Notes: generated from the sequence alone by a model not told the origin. Shown: positions 1-10,472, counted from the stretch's first letter. The stretch: DNA of 64,000 nt from an uncultured Sulfitobacter sp. (GCF_947499945.1 NZ_CANMQD010000001.1:1550001-1614000), one strand, 5' to 3'. Made by a program: numbers and translations.

Positions 1-219
1 TACTTATGGAGTAAATCTTCATTTTGAGCGTGTGGGTAACTCTGTGTGTTATCTTCAGTTAATGAAAGTTACCAAATGGTAAAATTATCCTTATCCACCG
101 TGGGCGAATCTCTGGCTAAGGTGGTGGAAATGACACCTTATCCCCCTCTTGAACCCAAACCCGTTATTGTCGACAAGTTGTTGTTAAGAACATCTTAAGA
201 TTATGCATGAGTTATCCCC
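1..219. other. oriC: Candidate right-hand part of the chromosomal replication origin (oriC), truncated by the window edge
   Basis: Near-consensus DnaA boxes: TTACCCACA (31-39, minus), TTATCCACC (91-99), TTATCCCCC (138-146), TTATCCCCA (212-220). CtrA box TTAAGAACATCTTAA (184-198). CcrM site GAATC (106-110). Lies directly upstream of maf-aroE-coaE-dnaQ-secB, the order found next to Cori in Caulobacter. Confidence 0.65.
184..198. promoter_or_regulatory. Perfect CtrA full-box TTAA-N7-TTAA
   Basis: ttaagaacatcttaa read directly. Confidence 0.6.
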
Positions 220-819
220 ATGAGTGTCCACATCATCCTTGCCTCAGGTTCCAGTATTAGGACCCAGATGCTCAGCCAAGCAGCGGTTCCTCACGAGGTC
301 CAACTGGCGCGGGTGGACGAGGATATGATGAAGGCATCGCTCATCGCAGAGGGTGCCCCGCCTCGCGATATTGCCGATGCTTTGGCAGAAATGAAAGCGT
401 CAAAGGTCAGTGATAAAAACCCCGGTGCTTTGGTGATAGGCTGTGATCAGGTTCTAGAGCATAACGGAACGCTTCTGAGTAAGCCTGAAACACCCCAAGA
501 GGCACTTGCGCAGCTCAAGCGGATGCGCGGAGACCGACATACGCTATTATCCGCTGCCGTGATCTTTGAAGATGGCAAACCGTTGTGGCGACATATTGGT
601 GTTGTGCGTCTACGGATGCGTGATGCGAGTGATGCATATCTCGAAGAATACGTTGAACGTAATTGGGAGAGCATCCGCCACGCCGTAGGCGCTTACAAGC
701 TTGAAGAGGAAGGCGTGCGGCTTTTCTCGCGTATTGAAGGCGATTACTTTAATGTGCTTGGCATGCCCTTGTTGGAAATCCTGAATTACCTCACCCTTCG
801 TGGAGACATTGCCCAATGA
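220..819 (+). CDS. maf: Maf-family nucleoside triphosphate pyrophosphatase
   Basis: N-terminal LASGSSIRTQML and Maf-like CDQVLE..SKP; synteny. Confidence 0.9.
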   Translation: MSVHIILASGSSIRTQMLSQAAVPHEVQLARVDEDMMKASLIAEGAPPRDIADALAEMKASKVSDKNPGALVIGCDQVLEHNGTLLSKPETPQEALAQLKRMRGDRHTLLSAAVIFEDGKPLWRHIGVVRLRMRDASDAYLEEYVERNWESIRHAVGAYKLEEEGVRLFSRIEGDYFNVLGMPLLEILNYLTLRGDIAQ

Positions 820-1652
820 CCGAACTGCCTCGCATCCCTTTGGCTGGTGTTATCGGCGCTCCGATAGCCCATTCAAAATCGCCACAGCTGCACCGTCACT
901 GGCTTAAGACTTATGGAATTGCAGGCCATTATATCCCGATGGAGGTCAGCAATGACAATCTGGAAAATGTGCTCCGCACCCTGCCCCAAATGGGATTTGT
1001 GGGCGTTAACATTACAATTCCACACAAAGAAAAGGTAATGGAAATCGCCGATCTGGTGACGGATCGTGCGATCCTGATTGGTGCTGCAAACACGCTAATT
1101 TTTCGCAAAGATGGAAAGATTCACGCGGATAACACAGATGGCTATGGCTTCATTGAAAATCTGAAAGCGGGTGCACCGCAATGGAACCCACGGTCTGGTC
1201 CGGCTGCTGTCCTTGGTGCGGGCGGCGCTGCGCGGGCAGTTATCTCATCGCTGCTTGAAGCGGGAGTTCCAGAAATCATGCTCTCTAACCGGACAAGGGT
1301 AAGAGCCGATAAGCTTAAACAGGATTTTGGAAGTCGTATTCGTGTCTATGAGTGGGTTCAGGCAGGCAATATGATTGATGATGCCGACCTGTTGGTGAAC
1401 ACAACATCGCTCGGGATGATTGGAAAGTCAGAGCTGCGCGTGCCGCTTGATGGTCTGCGCTCGTCTACAATCGTCACTGACCTCGTCTATGCACCGCTCA
1501 AGACCAAACTCCTCGCCACAGCAGAGGATTATGGCTGTGCCACTGTTGATGGTCTTGGAATGTTGCTGCATCAGGCCGTGCCTGCTTTTGAGCGTTGGTT
1601 TGGTCGCCGTCCCGAAGTGGACCGTGCCACACGCGCAGCGGCATTACGTTGA
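816..1652 (+). CDS. aroE: Shikimate dehydrogenase
   Basis: GVIGAPIAHSKSPQLH, NVTIPHKE, GAGGAARAV. Confidence 0.95.
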   Translation: MTELPRIPLAGVIGAPIAHSKSPQLHRHWLKTYGIAGHYIPMEVSNDNLENVLRTLPQMGFVGVNITIPHKEKVMEIADLVTDRAILIGAANTLIFRKDGKIHADNTDGYGFIENLKAGAPQWNPRSGPAAVLGAGGAARAVISSLLEAGVPEIMLSNRTRVRADKLKQDFGSRIRVYEWVQAGNMIDDADLLVNTTSLGMIGKSELRVPLDGLRSSTIVTDLVYAPLKTKLLATAEDYGCATVDGLGMLLHQAVPAFERWFGRRPEVDRATRAAALR

Positions 1653-2239
1653 TGTTTAAGCTTGGCCTGACAGGCTCCATCGGGATGGGTAAATCCACCA
1701 CCGCGCAGATGTTTGTTGATGAGGGTTGTGCGCTTTGGGATGCAGACGCGGCTGTGCACCGTCTCTATGCAAAAGGCGGTGCAGCTGTTGCTCCATTTGC
1801 CCAAGCTTTTCCTGAAGCAGTTATTGATGGTGCCGTTTCGCGTACTGTACTCAAAGATATCATTGGCCGTGACCAAAATGCGCTCAAGCGGATTGAGGCC
1901 ATCGTTCATCCACTTGTCGGACAGGATCGCGCGGCGTTCCTTGCTAAGACGGATGCTGACATTGTCGTGTTAGATATTCCGCTACTGTTTGAAACGGGTG
2001 GCGATGCTCGTGTGGACGCAACCGCCTGTGTATTTGTGGATGACTCGACACAAGAGGCACGTGTGATGGAGCGGGGTACGATGACGCGTGAGCAGTTCCT
2101 CAGCATCAAGGCAAAGCAACTCCCCGCATCAGAAAAATGTGCTCGCGCTACTTATGTGATCGAGACAGACACACTTGAACACGCTCACGCCCAAGTGCAG
2201 AAAATCGTTGAAACTATTCGGAGCCAGTTAAATGCGTGA
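1652..2239 (+). CDS. coaE: Dephospho-CoA kinase
   Basis: MFKLGLTGSIGMGKSTTAQMF; start moved from 1595 to the ATG at 1652. Confidence 0.93.
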   Translation: MFKLGLTGSIGMGKSTTAQMFVDEGCALWDADAAVHRLYAKGGAAVAPFAQAFPEAVIDGAVSRTVLKDIIGRDQNALKRIEAIVHPLVGQDRAAFLAKTDADIVVLDIPLLFETGGDARVDATACVFVDDSTQEARVMERGTMTREQFLSIKAKQLPASEKCARATYVIETDTLEHAHAQVQKIVETIRSQLNA

Positions 2240-2918
2240 GATCGTCCTTGATACCGAAACTACAGGTTTTGACCCCAAGACAGGCGACCGGATTGTCGAG
2301 ATTGGGGCGGTTGAATTGATGCGGCATGTCGCGACTGGTGTCACATTTCATGAATACATCAATCCAGAGCGAAGCATGCCCGACGACGCCTTCCAGGTGC
2401 ACGGTCTTGGCGATGATTTCCTTCGGGACAAGCCCAAGTTTGCGGCGGTGGGGCAGGCGTTCCTCGACTTTGTGGGCGACAGCAAAATGATCATTCACAA
2501 CGCCGCCTTTGATATGAAGTTTCTGAATTTTGAACTGGCCAAGATAGGCCTGCGACAGCTTCCTTGGGAACAGGCGGTGGATACGCTTGCAATCGCCCGA
2601 AAGAAGTTTCCCGGCTCACCGTCTTCCCTCGACGCGCTTTGTCGGCGCTTTGGCATCAATAACGATGCGCGTACGCTTCACGGTGCCCTGCTCGACAGTG
2701 AAATTCTGGCCGAAGTGTATTTAGAGTTGATTGGCGGTAAGCAGCCTGACTTTGGCCTGTCTACCCGTGCCGCGCCGAAAGTAGGTGAAGTAAGCACCGA
2801 GTGGACACCGCGCCCGCGCCCCACACCCCTGCCCTCACGGCTCACTGAAAAAGAAAACGCCGCCCACGCCGAGTTTGTCGGCAAGTTGGGCGGCGGTGCT
2901 GTTTGGCTAAAAAGCTAA
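2232..2918 (+). CDS. dnaQ: DNA polymerase III epsilon subunit
   Basis: REIVLDTETTGFDPKTGDRIVEIGAVE; HNAAFDMKFL. Confidence 0.95.
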   Translation: MREIVLDTETTGFDPKTGDRIVEIGAVELMRHVATGVTFHEYINPERSMPDDAFQVHGLGDDFLRDKPKFAAVGQAFLDFVGDSKMIIHNAAFDMKFLNFELAKIGLRQLPWEQAVDTLAIARKKFPGSPSSLDALCRRFGINNDARTLHGALLDSEILAEVYLELIGGKQPDFGLSTRAAPKVGEVSTEWTPRPRPTPLPSRLTEKENAAHAEFVGKLGGGAVWLKS

Positions 2919-2923
2919 TCGGA

Positions 2924-3406
2924 TTAAGCGTCGGCGGTGGTCGCAGCTTCTGCTTGACGGCGCTCGATTTCACCACGGTACAGGGCAACAAAATCGATAT
3001 TCTCAAGGTTGAGCGGCGGGAAGCCACCGTCACGTGTCACGTCACTCACGATGCGGCGCAAGAACGGGAAGATCATGCGCGGACATTCAATAAGAAGGAA
3101 CGGGTGCAACTGGTCTTCGGGAACCTGTTGAATGTCAAAGATGCCGACATAGTCAATTTCCAGCGCAAACAGAGTTGTATCCGCGCCTTTTGCCTTTGAT
3201 GTCACGTTGAGCTTGATCGCTGTTTCGTACTGGTTCTCGGCAGTACGTTTTTTCGCATCAAGGTTCACTTGGACCTGTACATCAGGCTGCACATCGGACG
3301 GTGCCCCTTTTTGCGCCATGATATTCTCGAATGACATGTCACGGATGAATTGACCCAAAACGCGCAGTTGTGGGGATGCTGGTTGTGTTGCTTCGGCCTC
3401 GGCCAT
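2924..3406 (-). CDS. secB: Protein-export chaperone SecB
   Basis: YIKD-like FIRDMSFE, LLIECPRMIFPFLRRIVSD..GGFPPL. Confidence 0.95.
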   Translation of the reverse strand: MAEAEATQPASPQLRVLGQFIRDMSFENIMAQKGAPSDVQPDVQVQVNLDAKKRTAENQYETAIKLNVTSKAKGADTTLFALEIDYVGIFDIQQVPEDQLHPFLLIECPRMIFPFLRRIVSDVTRDGGFPPLNLENIDFVALYRGEIERRQAEAATTADA

Positions 3407-3489
3407 ATCGGCTCTCCTCTTTGGAGGTTAAAGTACTCGGAGTGGCTTATCAGATCAGGTTAAAGCGCTCAATCGCTTACTTTTAACAC

Positions 3490-3975
3490 TTAACTTTTGG
3501 TCCAGCCAGAATTCCCTTTTGGTGCGTCATCATCGGGCAATTCGGTAAATTCACCGTCAATCACATCACTTCCACGATTAGATGGCTGGGGGTGCTGTCG
3601 CCCTGCCCCCGGTGTGCCAAAGCTCTGGATGTTGATCCGCGTACGGATTGCTTTGAACACTGCCGTACGAAACGCAGGGATCAATAAGGCAAATCCAACA
3701 GCGTCAGTGAAAAACCCCGGTGTAAGCAAAAGTGCGCCCGAGAATAGTATCATCGCACCGTGCACCAATGGCTCTGTCGGGTCACGCAGATCGCTGAACG
3801 ACGATTGAAGTTGACTCAACGCCAAACGGCCCTGACTGCGCACCAGATATGTACCTGCAATCGCCGTCAGAATGACGATGAGAAGCGTCGGCCACATGCC
3901 AATAAATCCGCCAACTTGAATGAATAGTGCGATCTCGATCACCGGAATGGCGATGAATGCGATTAAAAGCCACAT
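3490..3975 (-). CDS. fxsA: FxsA family membrane protein
   Basis: MWLLIAFIAIPVIEIALFIQVGGFIG..GTYLVRSQG; GGAAG RBS before the ATG at 3975. Confidence 0.8.
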   Translation of the reverse strand: MWLLIAFIAIPVIEIALFIQVGGFIGMWPTLLIVILTAIAGTYLVRSQGRLALSQLQSSFSDLRDPTEPLVHGAMILFSGALLLTPGFFTDAVGFALLIPAFRTAVFKAIRTRINIQSFGTPGAGRQHPQPSNRGSDVIDGEFTELPDDDAPKGNSGWTKS

Positions 3976-4079
3976 GTTATTGCTTCCTTTCATCGGGGCT
4001 AGAGTGGACTTGAGCCCCCTTCGCACCTACATAAGGGGTCAAGAGCATTGTTTCCACGCCTAGCCCTCAAGAGGTCCAT

Positions 4080-4736
4080 ATGAATTCGCCGCTTATCCAG
4101 CTTCTGGTGCTTGCCGCAATCGCGGTTTTTCTCATCCTGAGGCTTAAAAACGTGCTTGGCACGCGAGAGGGCTTTGAAAAGCCACCCCTGCCGATCCCGC
4201 AGGAAAAACGTGGCGGTCCTGCCTTTGAAGTGATCGAAGGTGGCCCCGATCTCGATATTACTGATCATTTTGATGAGGGTACGGCGCAGGCACGTGCATT
4301 GTCCGAGATGAAGCGCATTGAGCCTTCATTCAACGTGACAGACTTTCTTGCTGGAGCGCGCGGTGCCTACGAGATGATCGTGATGGGGTACGAAACGGGT
4401 GAGTTGGACAATATCAAATCCTTCCTGTCCGAGGACATATACGAGAGCTTTGTCGACGGTGTTGCCGCGCGTGAAGACCAAGGGCTGACGATTGAGGCCA
4501 ATTTTATTGGTGTTCGCGAGATGAGCCTTGAGAACGTAACGCTCGATCCTGACACGAAAGAGGCGGAAATGACGCTGAAGTTTGTGGCAGAGTTGACACA
4601 GGCTGTGCGTAATGCCGAAGGCGAGATTGTAGAAGGCAGCATCACCGATGCTAAAAAGCAAAAAGACACGTGGGTATTCTCCCGCCACATGGGCTCGGAT
4701 GATCCGAATTGGTTCTTGGTTTCTACAGACGGGTAA
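4080..4736 (+). CDS. Tim44-like (TimA) domain membrane-anchored protein
   Basis: N-terminal TM; FLAGARGAYEMIVMGYETGELDNIKSFLSEDIYESF; DTWVFSRHMGSDDPNWFLVST. Confidence 0.85.
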   Translation: MNSPLIQLLVLAAIAVFLILRLKNVLGTREGFEKPPLPIPQEKRGGPAFEVIEGGPDLDITDHFDEGTAQARALSEMKRIEPSFNVTDFLAGARGAYEMIVMGYETGELDNIKSFLSEDIYESFVDGVAAREDQGLTIEANFIGVREMSLENVTLDPDTKEAEMTLKFVAELTQAVRNAEGEIVEGSITDAKKQKDTWVFSRHMGSDDPNWFLVSTDG

Positions 4737-5770
4737 AATGCGCAATTCGCATAAGTGCCATTATCGGGGCCTCGCTTTTGGCGGGGCCTTTGGCGTCTGA
4801 GGTGAAATATGATGTGTTGTCTTTTGACCAGCTTGACGGTTGGGCAGAAGATGACCATGCCGCAGCGTTCGAGACATTTCTAAACACTTGTAAAGACATG
4901 AAAGATCCGGATTGGAACGCGGTCTGTGCCTATGCGCAGTCACGCCCCGATCCCCGTGATTTCTTTGAGCTGCTGTTTCGTCCTGTCCTGATGGACGATG
5001 GAAAAGAAGCGCTGTTCACCGGCTATTTTGAGCCCGAACTTGAGGGTTCGCTTACGCGAACAGATCGGTACCGTTTTCCCGTTTATAAAATGCCTGTCGA
5101 AGCGAGACAGAATCGCCCATGGTTTACACGGCAGGAAATTTTGGAAAGCGGTGTGATGGATGGGCGTGAGCTGGTTATCGCCTACGTTGATGATCCGGTT
5201 GAGCTGTTTTTTCTCCAGATCCAAGGGTCGGGTCGAATCCGCCTCCCGAACGGAAACTACGTGCGAGTCGGATATCGCGGCTCTAACGGCCATAATTACC
5301 GCTCCATTGGTCAGGAGCTCGTCCGCCGCGGCGTGTATCAAGCGCATCAGGTCAGCGCCCAAGTAATCAAGAATTGGGTGCGTCGTAATCCGGTTGAGGG
5401 GCAGGACCTCCTTTATCATAATCCGTCCTACGTGTTCTTCCGTGAGGTGAGTAAAGTGCCGAGTGACAAGGGACCGCTTGGTGCGATGAACCGTTCCATC
5501 ACGACAATGCGCACAGTTGCGATTGACCCATCTTTTGTTCGCCTTGGCTCCCCTGTCTGGATTGAGAAAGATGGTAAATCACCGCTGCGTCGGTTGATGA
5601 TCGCTCAAGATACCGGATCAGCAATTAAAGGTGCGCAACGTGCCGACGTTTTCTTTGGCACAGGCGATGAGGCGGGGCGGCAAGCCGGAACAATTCGCGA
5701 CCCGGGTCGGCTAATTGTGCTTATGCCAATTCAGCGTGCCTATGCTCTCCTCCCAGAAAGCGCGATATGA
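4709..5770 (+). CDS. mltA: Membrane-bound lytic murein transglycosylase A
   Basis: FTGYFEPELEGS, FFLQIQGSGRI, YRGSNGHNYRSIGQ, DTGSAIKGAQRADVFFGTGDEAG; exact start uncertain. Confidence 0.88.
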   Translation: MVLGFYRRVKCAIRISAIIGASLLAGPLASEVKYDVLSFDQLDGWAEDDHAAAFETFLNTCKDMKDPDWNAVCAYAQSRPDPRDFFELLFRPVLMDDGKEALFTGYFEPELEGSLTRTDRYRFPVYKMPVEARQNRPWFTRQEILESGVMDGRELVIAYVDDPVELFFLQIQGSGRIRLPNGNYVRVGYRGSNGHNYRSIGQELVRRGVYQAHQVSAQVIKNWVRRNPVEGQDLLYHNPSYVFFREVSKVPSDKGPLGAMNRSITTMRTVAIDPSFVRLGSPVWIEKDGKSPLRRLMIAQDTGSAIKGAQRADVFFGTGDEAGRQAGTIRDPGRLIVLMPIQRAYALLPESAI

Positions 5771-6360
5771 AACGTCGTCGGCTCACGGCTGAAGATCGCG
5801 AACTTTGGGATCGGGTGCGGGCAAATACCGAAAGGATGGAGCGAAGCAGTCTTGAAGTAGAGCGGTTTGATCCCGATGTGAGTCTCCCTGCGCCCGGCCC
5901 GCGAAATCTACGCAAAGCTAAATCTGTTATTCTCGGCAAACCCGTCGGGCCTTCGCGCGGACCTGCGCATAACTTAGCCCCAGCAATTCACGATCATATC
6001 CGCCAAGCGCCCGTGCAGATGGATCAAAAGTCATTTGGCAAACTCAAGCGCGGAAAGCTGCGCCCAGAGGGCAAGATCGACTTGCACGGTATGACCCTCG
6101 ATCGTGCGCATCCTGTGCTAACGGGTTTTGTGATGAATGCTCATGCGCAGGGCAAACGCCTTGTCCTTGTGGTTACGGGTAAGGGGAAACAACGCGATGA
6201 AGGAGGTCCTATCCCCGTTCGCCACGGCGTGTTGCGCCATCAGGTCCCGCACTGGCTGCAAATACAGCCGATGAAATCTGTTGTTCTCCAAGTTGCACAG
6301 GCTCACGTGAGTCATGGTGGCGGGGGAGCTTACTATGTTTATCTAAGGCGTCACAGGTAG
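5767..6360 (+). CDS. Smr/MutS2 C-terminal domain protein
   Basis: GKIDLHGMTLDRAHPVLTGFV, VVTGKGKQ, GVLRHQVPHWL. Confidence 0.88.
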   Translation: MKRRRLTAEDRELWDRVRANTERMERSSLEVERFDPDVSLPAPGPRNLRKAKSVILGKPVGPSRGPAHNLAPAIHDHIRQAPVQMDQKSFGKLKRGKLRPEGKIDLHGMTLDRAHPVLTGFVMNAHAQGKRLVLVVTGKGKQRDEGGPIPVRHGVLRHQVPHWLQIQPMKSVVLQVAQAHVSHGGGGAYYVYLRRHR

Positions 6361-7590
6361 GTCGCGCTGATAGCGCAGGACGCCCAGCCCCGCGAGAAGC
6401 GCTGCACCAAAGTAGAAGAAGGCAATGGGGATCATCTGATCGGGGAAATTAATGCCCCAATCAATCAACAGCCCACTGATGCCTGGCCCAATCGCCGTAC
6501 CAAACACCATAAGTGCCGCCGCTGCCGCCTTGATCGCACCGAGGTTGCGTGTGCCATAGAACACGGCCCAGAACGCAGCCGTCGCAGTGCTCTGCATTCC
6601 TTGCCCAATACCAAAGATGAACATCCCAATTCCGGCAACAAAAAGGGTGTCCGCATAGGCAAGCACCAGAAAGGATACCCCGTAAGGAATGATCTGGAAT
6701 GGCAGAATATACTTCACACCAAAGCGGTCGATCGCCCAGCCCGTGATGAAGATGAAAATGATGCTAGACAGGGTAAAGACGGGCATAAGGGCGACAAATC
6801 CTGCAAGGCTCCAGCCTTTGACCTCTGTCAGGTGGACCTGTTGGAAGAACAGTGCAGTGCCCCATGCCGCAGGACCGAGGATCAGGGGAATGAGGGTATA
6901 GAAAAGTGGATGGCGCAGCATTTGGCCACGGCTCCAATGCACGCCACCCATACCGAGGCTTTGCATATCTTTCGCCATGGATTGCGGTGTACGTTCAAAC
7001 CGCAACAGCCGCTGCATGACGGGGATCAAGGCAATGATACATCCCGCAGCAACAAGCCACAAACCGCGCCAGTCCCATGTTGCCAGAAGTGCTACAAAAG
7101 TGATGGGCAAAATGGCCTGCCCCGCAGCAAACCCCATTGAGGAGAGTGACAATGCCCGCCCGCGCGTTGCAACAAACCAACGCGCCATCGCCACAGCTCC
7201 AAGCTGGGACATCATCCCCTGCCCCATAAGCCGCAGCGCGTATATGACAAAGACCAATAGAACGACACTGCTCACCAGCGCCATGCTGACACAGGCAAGC
7301 GCGAGCAGGATCATTACGGCCAAGGAAAGTTGCCGCACGCGAAAGCGGTCGGTCAGTGCCCCCGCCCAGATCATCGTGATCGCGGAGAGTGTTGTGGCAA
7401 GTGTATAAAGCCCGCCCCACTCTCCATCGCTCAAGCTGAAAGCATTCTTTATCTCACCTGCGAAGAGCGCGATGAAATAGGTCTGCCCGAAGGAGGAAGT
7501 GAACGTCAGCAAAAATCCCGCGAGCAGGAACAGGCGGTTCTCGATAAGGAAGCGGAGATAGCTCATGCGCCATTGATCACTCGGGCGCAT
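6343..7590 (-). CDS. MFS transporter
   Basis: about 12 hydrophobic segments, GALTDRFRVRQL loop motif. Confidence 0.85.
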   Translation of the reverse strand: MRPSDQWRMSYLRFLIENRLFLLAGFLLTFTSSFGQTYFIALFAGEIKNAFSLSDGEWGGLYTLATTLSAITMIWAGALTDRFRVRQLSLAVMILLALACVSMALVSSVVLLVFVIYALRLMGQGMMSQLGAVAMARWFVATRGRALSLSSMGFAAGQAILPITFVALLATWDWRGLWLVAAGCIIALIPVMQRLLRFERTPQSMAKDMQSLGMGGVHWSRGQMLRHPLFYTLIPLILGPAAWGTALFFQQVHLTEVKGWSLAGFVALMPVFTLSSIIFIFITGWAIDRFGVKYILPFQIIPYGVSFLVLAYADTLFVAGIGMFIFGIGQGMQSTATAAFWAVFYGTRNLGAIKAAAAALMVFGTAIGPGISGLLIDWGINFPDQMIPIAFFYFGAALLAGLGVLRYQRDLPVTP

Positions 7591-7605
7591 GAGAATGGGA
7601 AGGGG

Positions 7606-8910
7606 TTAAAGCACGTAACGGCTTAGATCAGTGGATTTCACCAGTTCACCGAGGTTCGTATCGACAAAAGCGGCATCCACCACAATCTTTTCGCCGCTGC
7701 GATCCGGCGCGGTAAAGCTCAGTTCTTCAAACACCCGCTCCATCACCGTGTAGAGCCGCCGCGCACCGATATTCTCGACCGATTGGTTCACGTCTGCCGC
7801 GATCTTGGCCAGCGCCTTTATTCCGTCTTCGGTAAAGCTGACGTTGACCTGCTCGGTTCCCATCAGCGCCGTATATTGAAGGGTCAGTGCATTGTCCGTC
7901 TCTGTCAGAATGCGCACAAAGTCCTCTTCGGTCAGTGCGCGCAACTCGACGCGGATCGGTAGGCGGCCCTGAAGTTCTGGCAGTAGGTCAGAGGGCTTTG
8001 CGATGTGAAACGCACCCGATGCAATGAACAGCACATGGTCGGTTTTGACGGGACCATGCTTGGTGCTTACCGTTGTCCCTTCGATCAAGGGCAACAGATC
8101 GCGCTGCACACCTTCACGGGAAACATCTCCGCCACGTGCATCGGCGCGGGTGCAGACTTTGTCGATTTCGTCAAGGAACACGATACCGTTCTGCTCCACC
8201 GCTTCAATTGCAGCGCGGGTGACTGTTTCATCATCGAGCAGCTTGTCCGCCTCCTCGCCAATCAGCACTTCATAGCTGTCGGAGACCTTCATCCGCTTTT
8301 TCGTCGTGCGACCGCCCATCGCTTTGCCGAACAGATCGCCAATATTCATCATCCCGCCGCCCTGTGGTTGGCCGGGAATCTCCATTGAGGAAAAGGGGTT
8401 GGATGTATCCGCCACTTCAAGCTCGATCATAGTATCGTCAAGCTGCCCGTCATGCAGTTTTTTGCGGAACATTGTGCGCGTTCCTTCGCGGGCGTCCGAC
8501 CCTGCGATGGCGTCAATCACGCGCTCTTCTGCAGCGCTCTGTGCATTCGCTTTCACGTCCTCGCGCATATGCTCGCGCGTCATGACAATTGCGGCGTCCA
8601 GTAGGTCGCGGATGATCTGCTCTACATCACGGCCGACATAGCCGACTTCGGTAAATTTTGTCGCTTCGACCTTGAGGAAGGGTGCACGCGCCAACTTTGC
8701 CAAGCGGCGGCTTATCTCGGTTTTACCGACACCTGTGGGTCCAATCATCAAAATGTTCTTGGGGTAAACTTCGGCTCGAATATCATCCGGCAAATTGCGA
8801 CAACGCCAACGATTGCGCAGGGCCACGGCCACGGCACGCTTGGCGTCAGTCTGGCCGATGATATAGCGGTCAAGTTCGGATACAATCTCGCGGGGGGTCA
8901 GGTCGGTCAT
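7606..8910 (-). CDS. hslU: ATP-dependent protease ATPase subunit HslU
   Basis: [37 protein letters not shown]-like, [16 protein letters not shown]. Confidence 0.97.
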   Translation of the reverse strand: MTDLTPREIVSELDRYIIGQTDAKRAVAVALRNRWRCRNLPDDIRAEVYPKNILMIGPTGVGKTEISRRLAKLARAPFLKVEATKFTEVGYVGRDVEQIIRDLLDAAIVMTREHMREDVKANAQSAAEERVIDAIAGSDAREGTRTMFRKKLHDGQLDDTMIELEVADTSNPFSSMEIPGQPQGGGMMNIGDLFGKAMGGRTTKKRMKVSDSYEVLIGEEADKLLDDETVTRAAIEAVEQNGIVFLDEIDKVCTRADARGGDVSREGVQRDLLPLIEGTTVSTKHGPVKTDHVLFIASGAFHIAKPSDLLPELQGRLPIRVELRALTEEDFVRILTETDNALTLQYTALMGTEQVNVSFTEDGIKALAKIAADVNQSVENIGARRLYTVMERVFEELSFTAPDRSGEKIVVDAAFVDTNLGELVKSTDLSRYVL

Positions 8911-9464
8911 GCTTGGATTTTCTCCACGGTCAGGTTGCCGTTGGTATAAACGCAAATGTCAGAGGCGATTTTCATGGCGTCTCGTGCGACAGCTTCGGCA
9001 TCGCGATCACTGTCGATCAACCCACGCGCCGCAGCGAGAGCAAAGTTTCCGCCAGAGCCGATGGCGGCGATATCATGCTCAGGCTCTAGAACATCACCTG
9101 CGCCTGTGATGATCAGCAATTCCTTACCATCCGTCACGATCAACATCGCTTCGAGCTTTTGCAGGTATTTGTCCGTGCGCCAGTCCTTTGCCAAATCAAC
9201 GCTTGCACGCTGTAACTGACCGGGTGTTGCTTCCAGCTTTGCCTCAAGCCGCTCCAACAAGGTAAACGCGTCAGCGGTTGATCCGGCAAATCCTACAACC
9301 ACGTCATAGCCACCGGGTGAAAGGCGGCGGACTTTGCGGGCGGTGCCTTTGATAACGGTCTGACCAAGGCTGACCTGCCCGTCCCCCGCAATCACAACTT
9401 CGCCGCCCTTTTTGACGCCAATGATGGTTGTACCATGCCAACCCGGGAAATCGCTATCTGCCAT
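8907..9464 (-). CDS. hslV: ATP-dependent protease peptidase subunit HslV
   Basis: [39 protein letters not shown]. Confidence 0.97.
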   Translation of the reverse strand: MADSDFPGWHGTTIIGVKKGGEVVIAGDGQVSLGQTVIKGTARKVRRLSPGGYDVVVGFAGSTADAFTLLERLEAKLEATPGQLQRASVDLAKDWRTDKYLQKLEAMLIVTDGKELLIITGAGDVLEPEHDIAAIGSGGNFALAAARGLIDSDRDAEAVARDAMKIASDICVYTNGNLTVEKIQA

Positions 9465-9494
9465 AAAGCCTCCGTTTGTTGGTGACTATATGGC

Positions 9495-10463
9495 GTGAGG
9501 AGCGGGATGGAACAAGGGGAGCACTTGTTGCGATCTATACACGGCGCTAGCGTTACGACCATGGACGATGAAACTGTCACATTTTATATGGAACCCGAGT
9601 TGTGCCAAAGTGCGCAAGCGGGCAGGCATAATTTTATCGGTAAGCTGGCCGATACGGTGCGCAGGGGTGGTATGCAGGTCCGTTATGAGCCTTTCGGGAT
9701 GCGCGGTGTGCCAAAAGGCAAAGGCAAGACTATGAGCCACATCAAGACCCCGCCTGATGCGCAGGGTCTCTGCTTTCGACGGGTGTATCATTATCCGTTC
9801 TGGCAGATTGAACAGAGCGCGGAGCGCTGGACGTGGGACGTGGCGCAAAGCGCGTTTGAACCTAATCCAGCTGATGCAAAAGAGGCGGCACGGTTTTACG
9901 GGTTCTGGCAAAATCGCCTGTTCGGGGAGGCCCCCCAAAAGGTGAAGCGCAGCGGTTATATCTATGTCCCCCTCCAAGGGAAGATCCTTGCGCACCGCCC
10001 GTTCCAGATTTGTAGTCCACTTGAAATGGTTGAGCACTGCCTTGCCCAGACAGATATGCAAGTCATCACGACCCTTCATCCGAACGAGCGCTATGAGAAT
10101 GCCGAATTCGCGGCGTTGAAAAATCTGGAACAAACCAATGATCGCCTGACAGTTCAAACAGGTGGGATGGAAGACCTGCTGGTGGGGTGCGATTTTATTG
10201 TGACCCAGAATTCGAGTGTGGCGTTCAATGGGTATTTCTTTGGAAAGCCGTCATTGTTGTTTCGTAAGGCAGATTTCCACCACATCGCCGCACAGGCAGA
10301 CATTGATGATCTTGCGGCTGGTTTTGCAAAAGTTCAACAGATAGCACCCGATTATGCAGCCTACATTCATTGGTTTTGGCAAAAGAACAGCATCAATGCC
10401 GGGCGGCCCGAGGCTGCGGAGATGATTGCAGCACGGCTTAAAAGGTTCGGTTGGCCTGTATAG
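9495..10463 (+). CDS. Putative polysaccharide/capsule-synthesis-like glycan protein (Capsule_synth-like C-terminal half)
   Basis: IYVPLQGKI, LHPNERYEN, CDFIVTQNSSVAFNGYFFGKPSLLF resemble KpsC/KpsS-type proteins; actual start may be downstream (e.g. MDDETVTFY). Confidence 0.5.
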   Translation: MRSGMEQGEHLLRSIHGASVTTMDDETVTFYMEPELCQSAQAGRHNFIGKLADTVRRGGMQVRYEPFGMRGVPKGKGKTMSHIKTPPDAQGLCFRRVYHYPFWQIEQSAERWTWDVAQSAFEPNPADAKEAARFYGFWQNRLFGEAPQKVKRSGYIYVPLQGKILAHRPFQICSPLEMVEHCLAQTDMQVITTLHPNERYENAEFAALKNLEQTNDRLTVQTGGMEDLLVGCDFIVTQNSSVAFNGYFFGKPSLLFRKADFHHIAAQADIDDLAAGFAKVQQIAPDYAAYIHWFWQKNSINAGRPEAAEMIAARLKRFGWPV

Positions 10464-10472
10464 CGCATGAAA

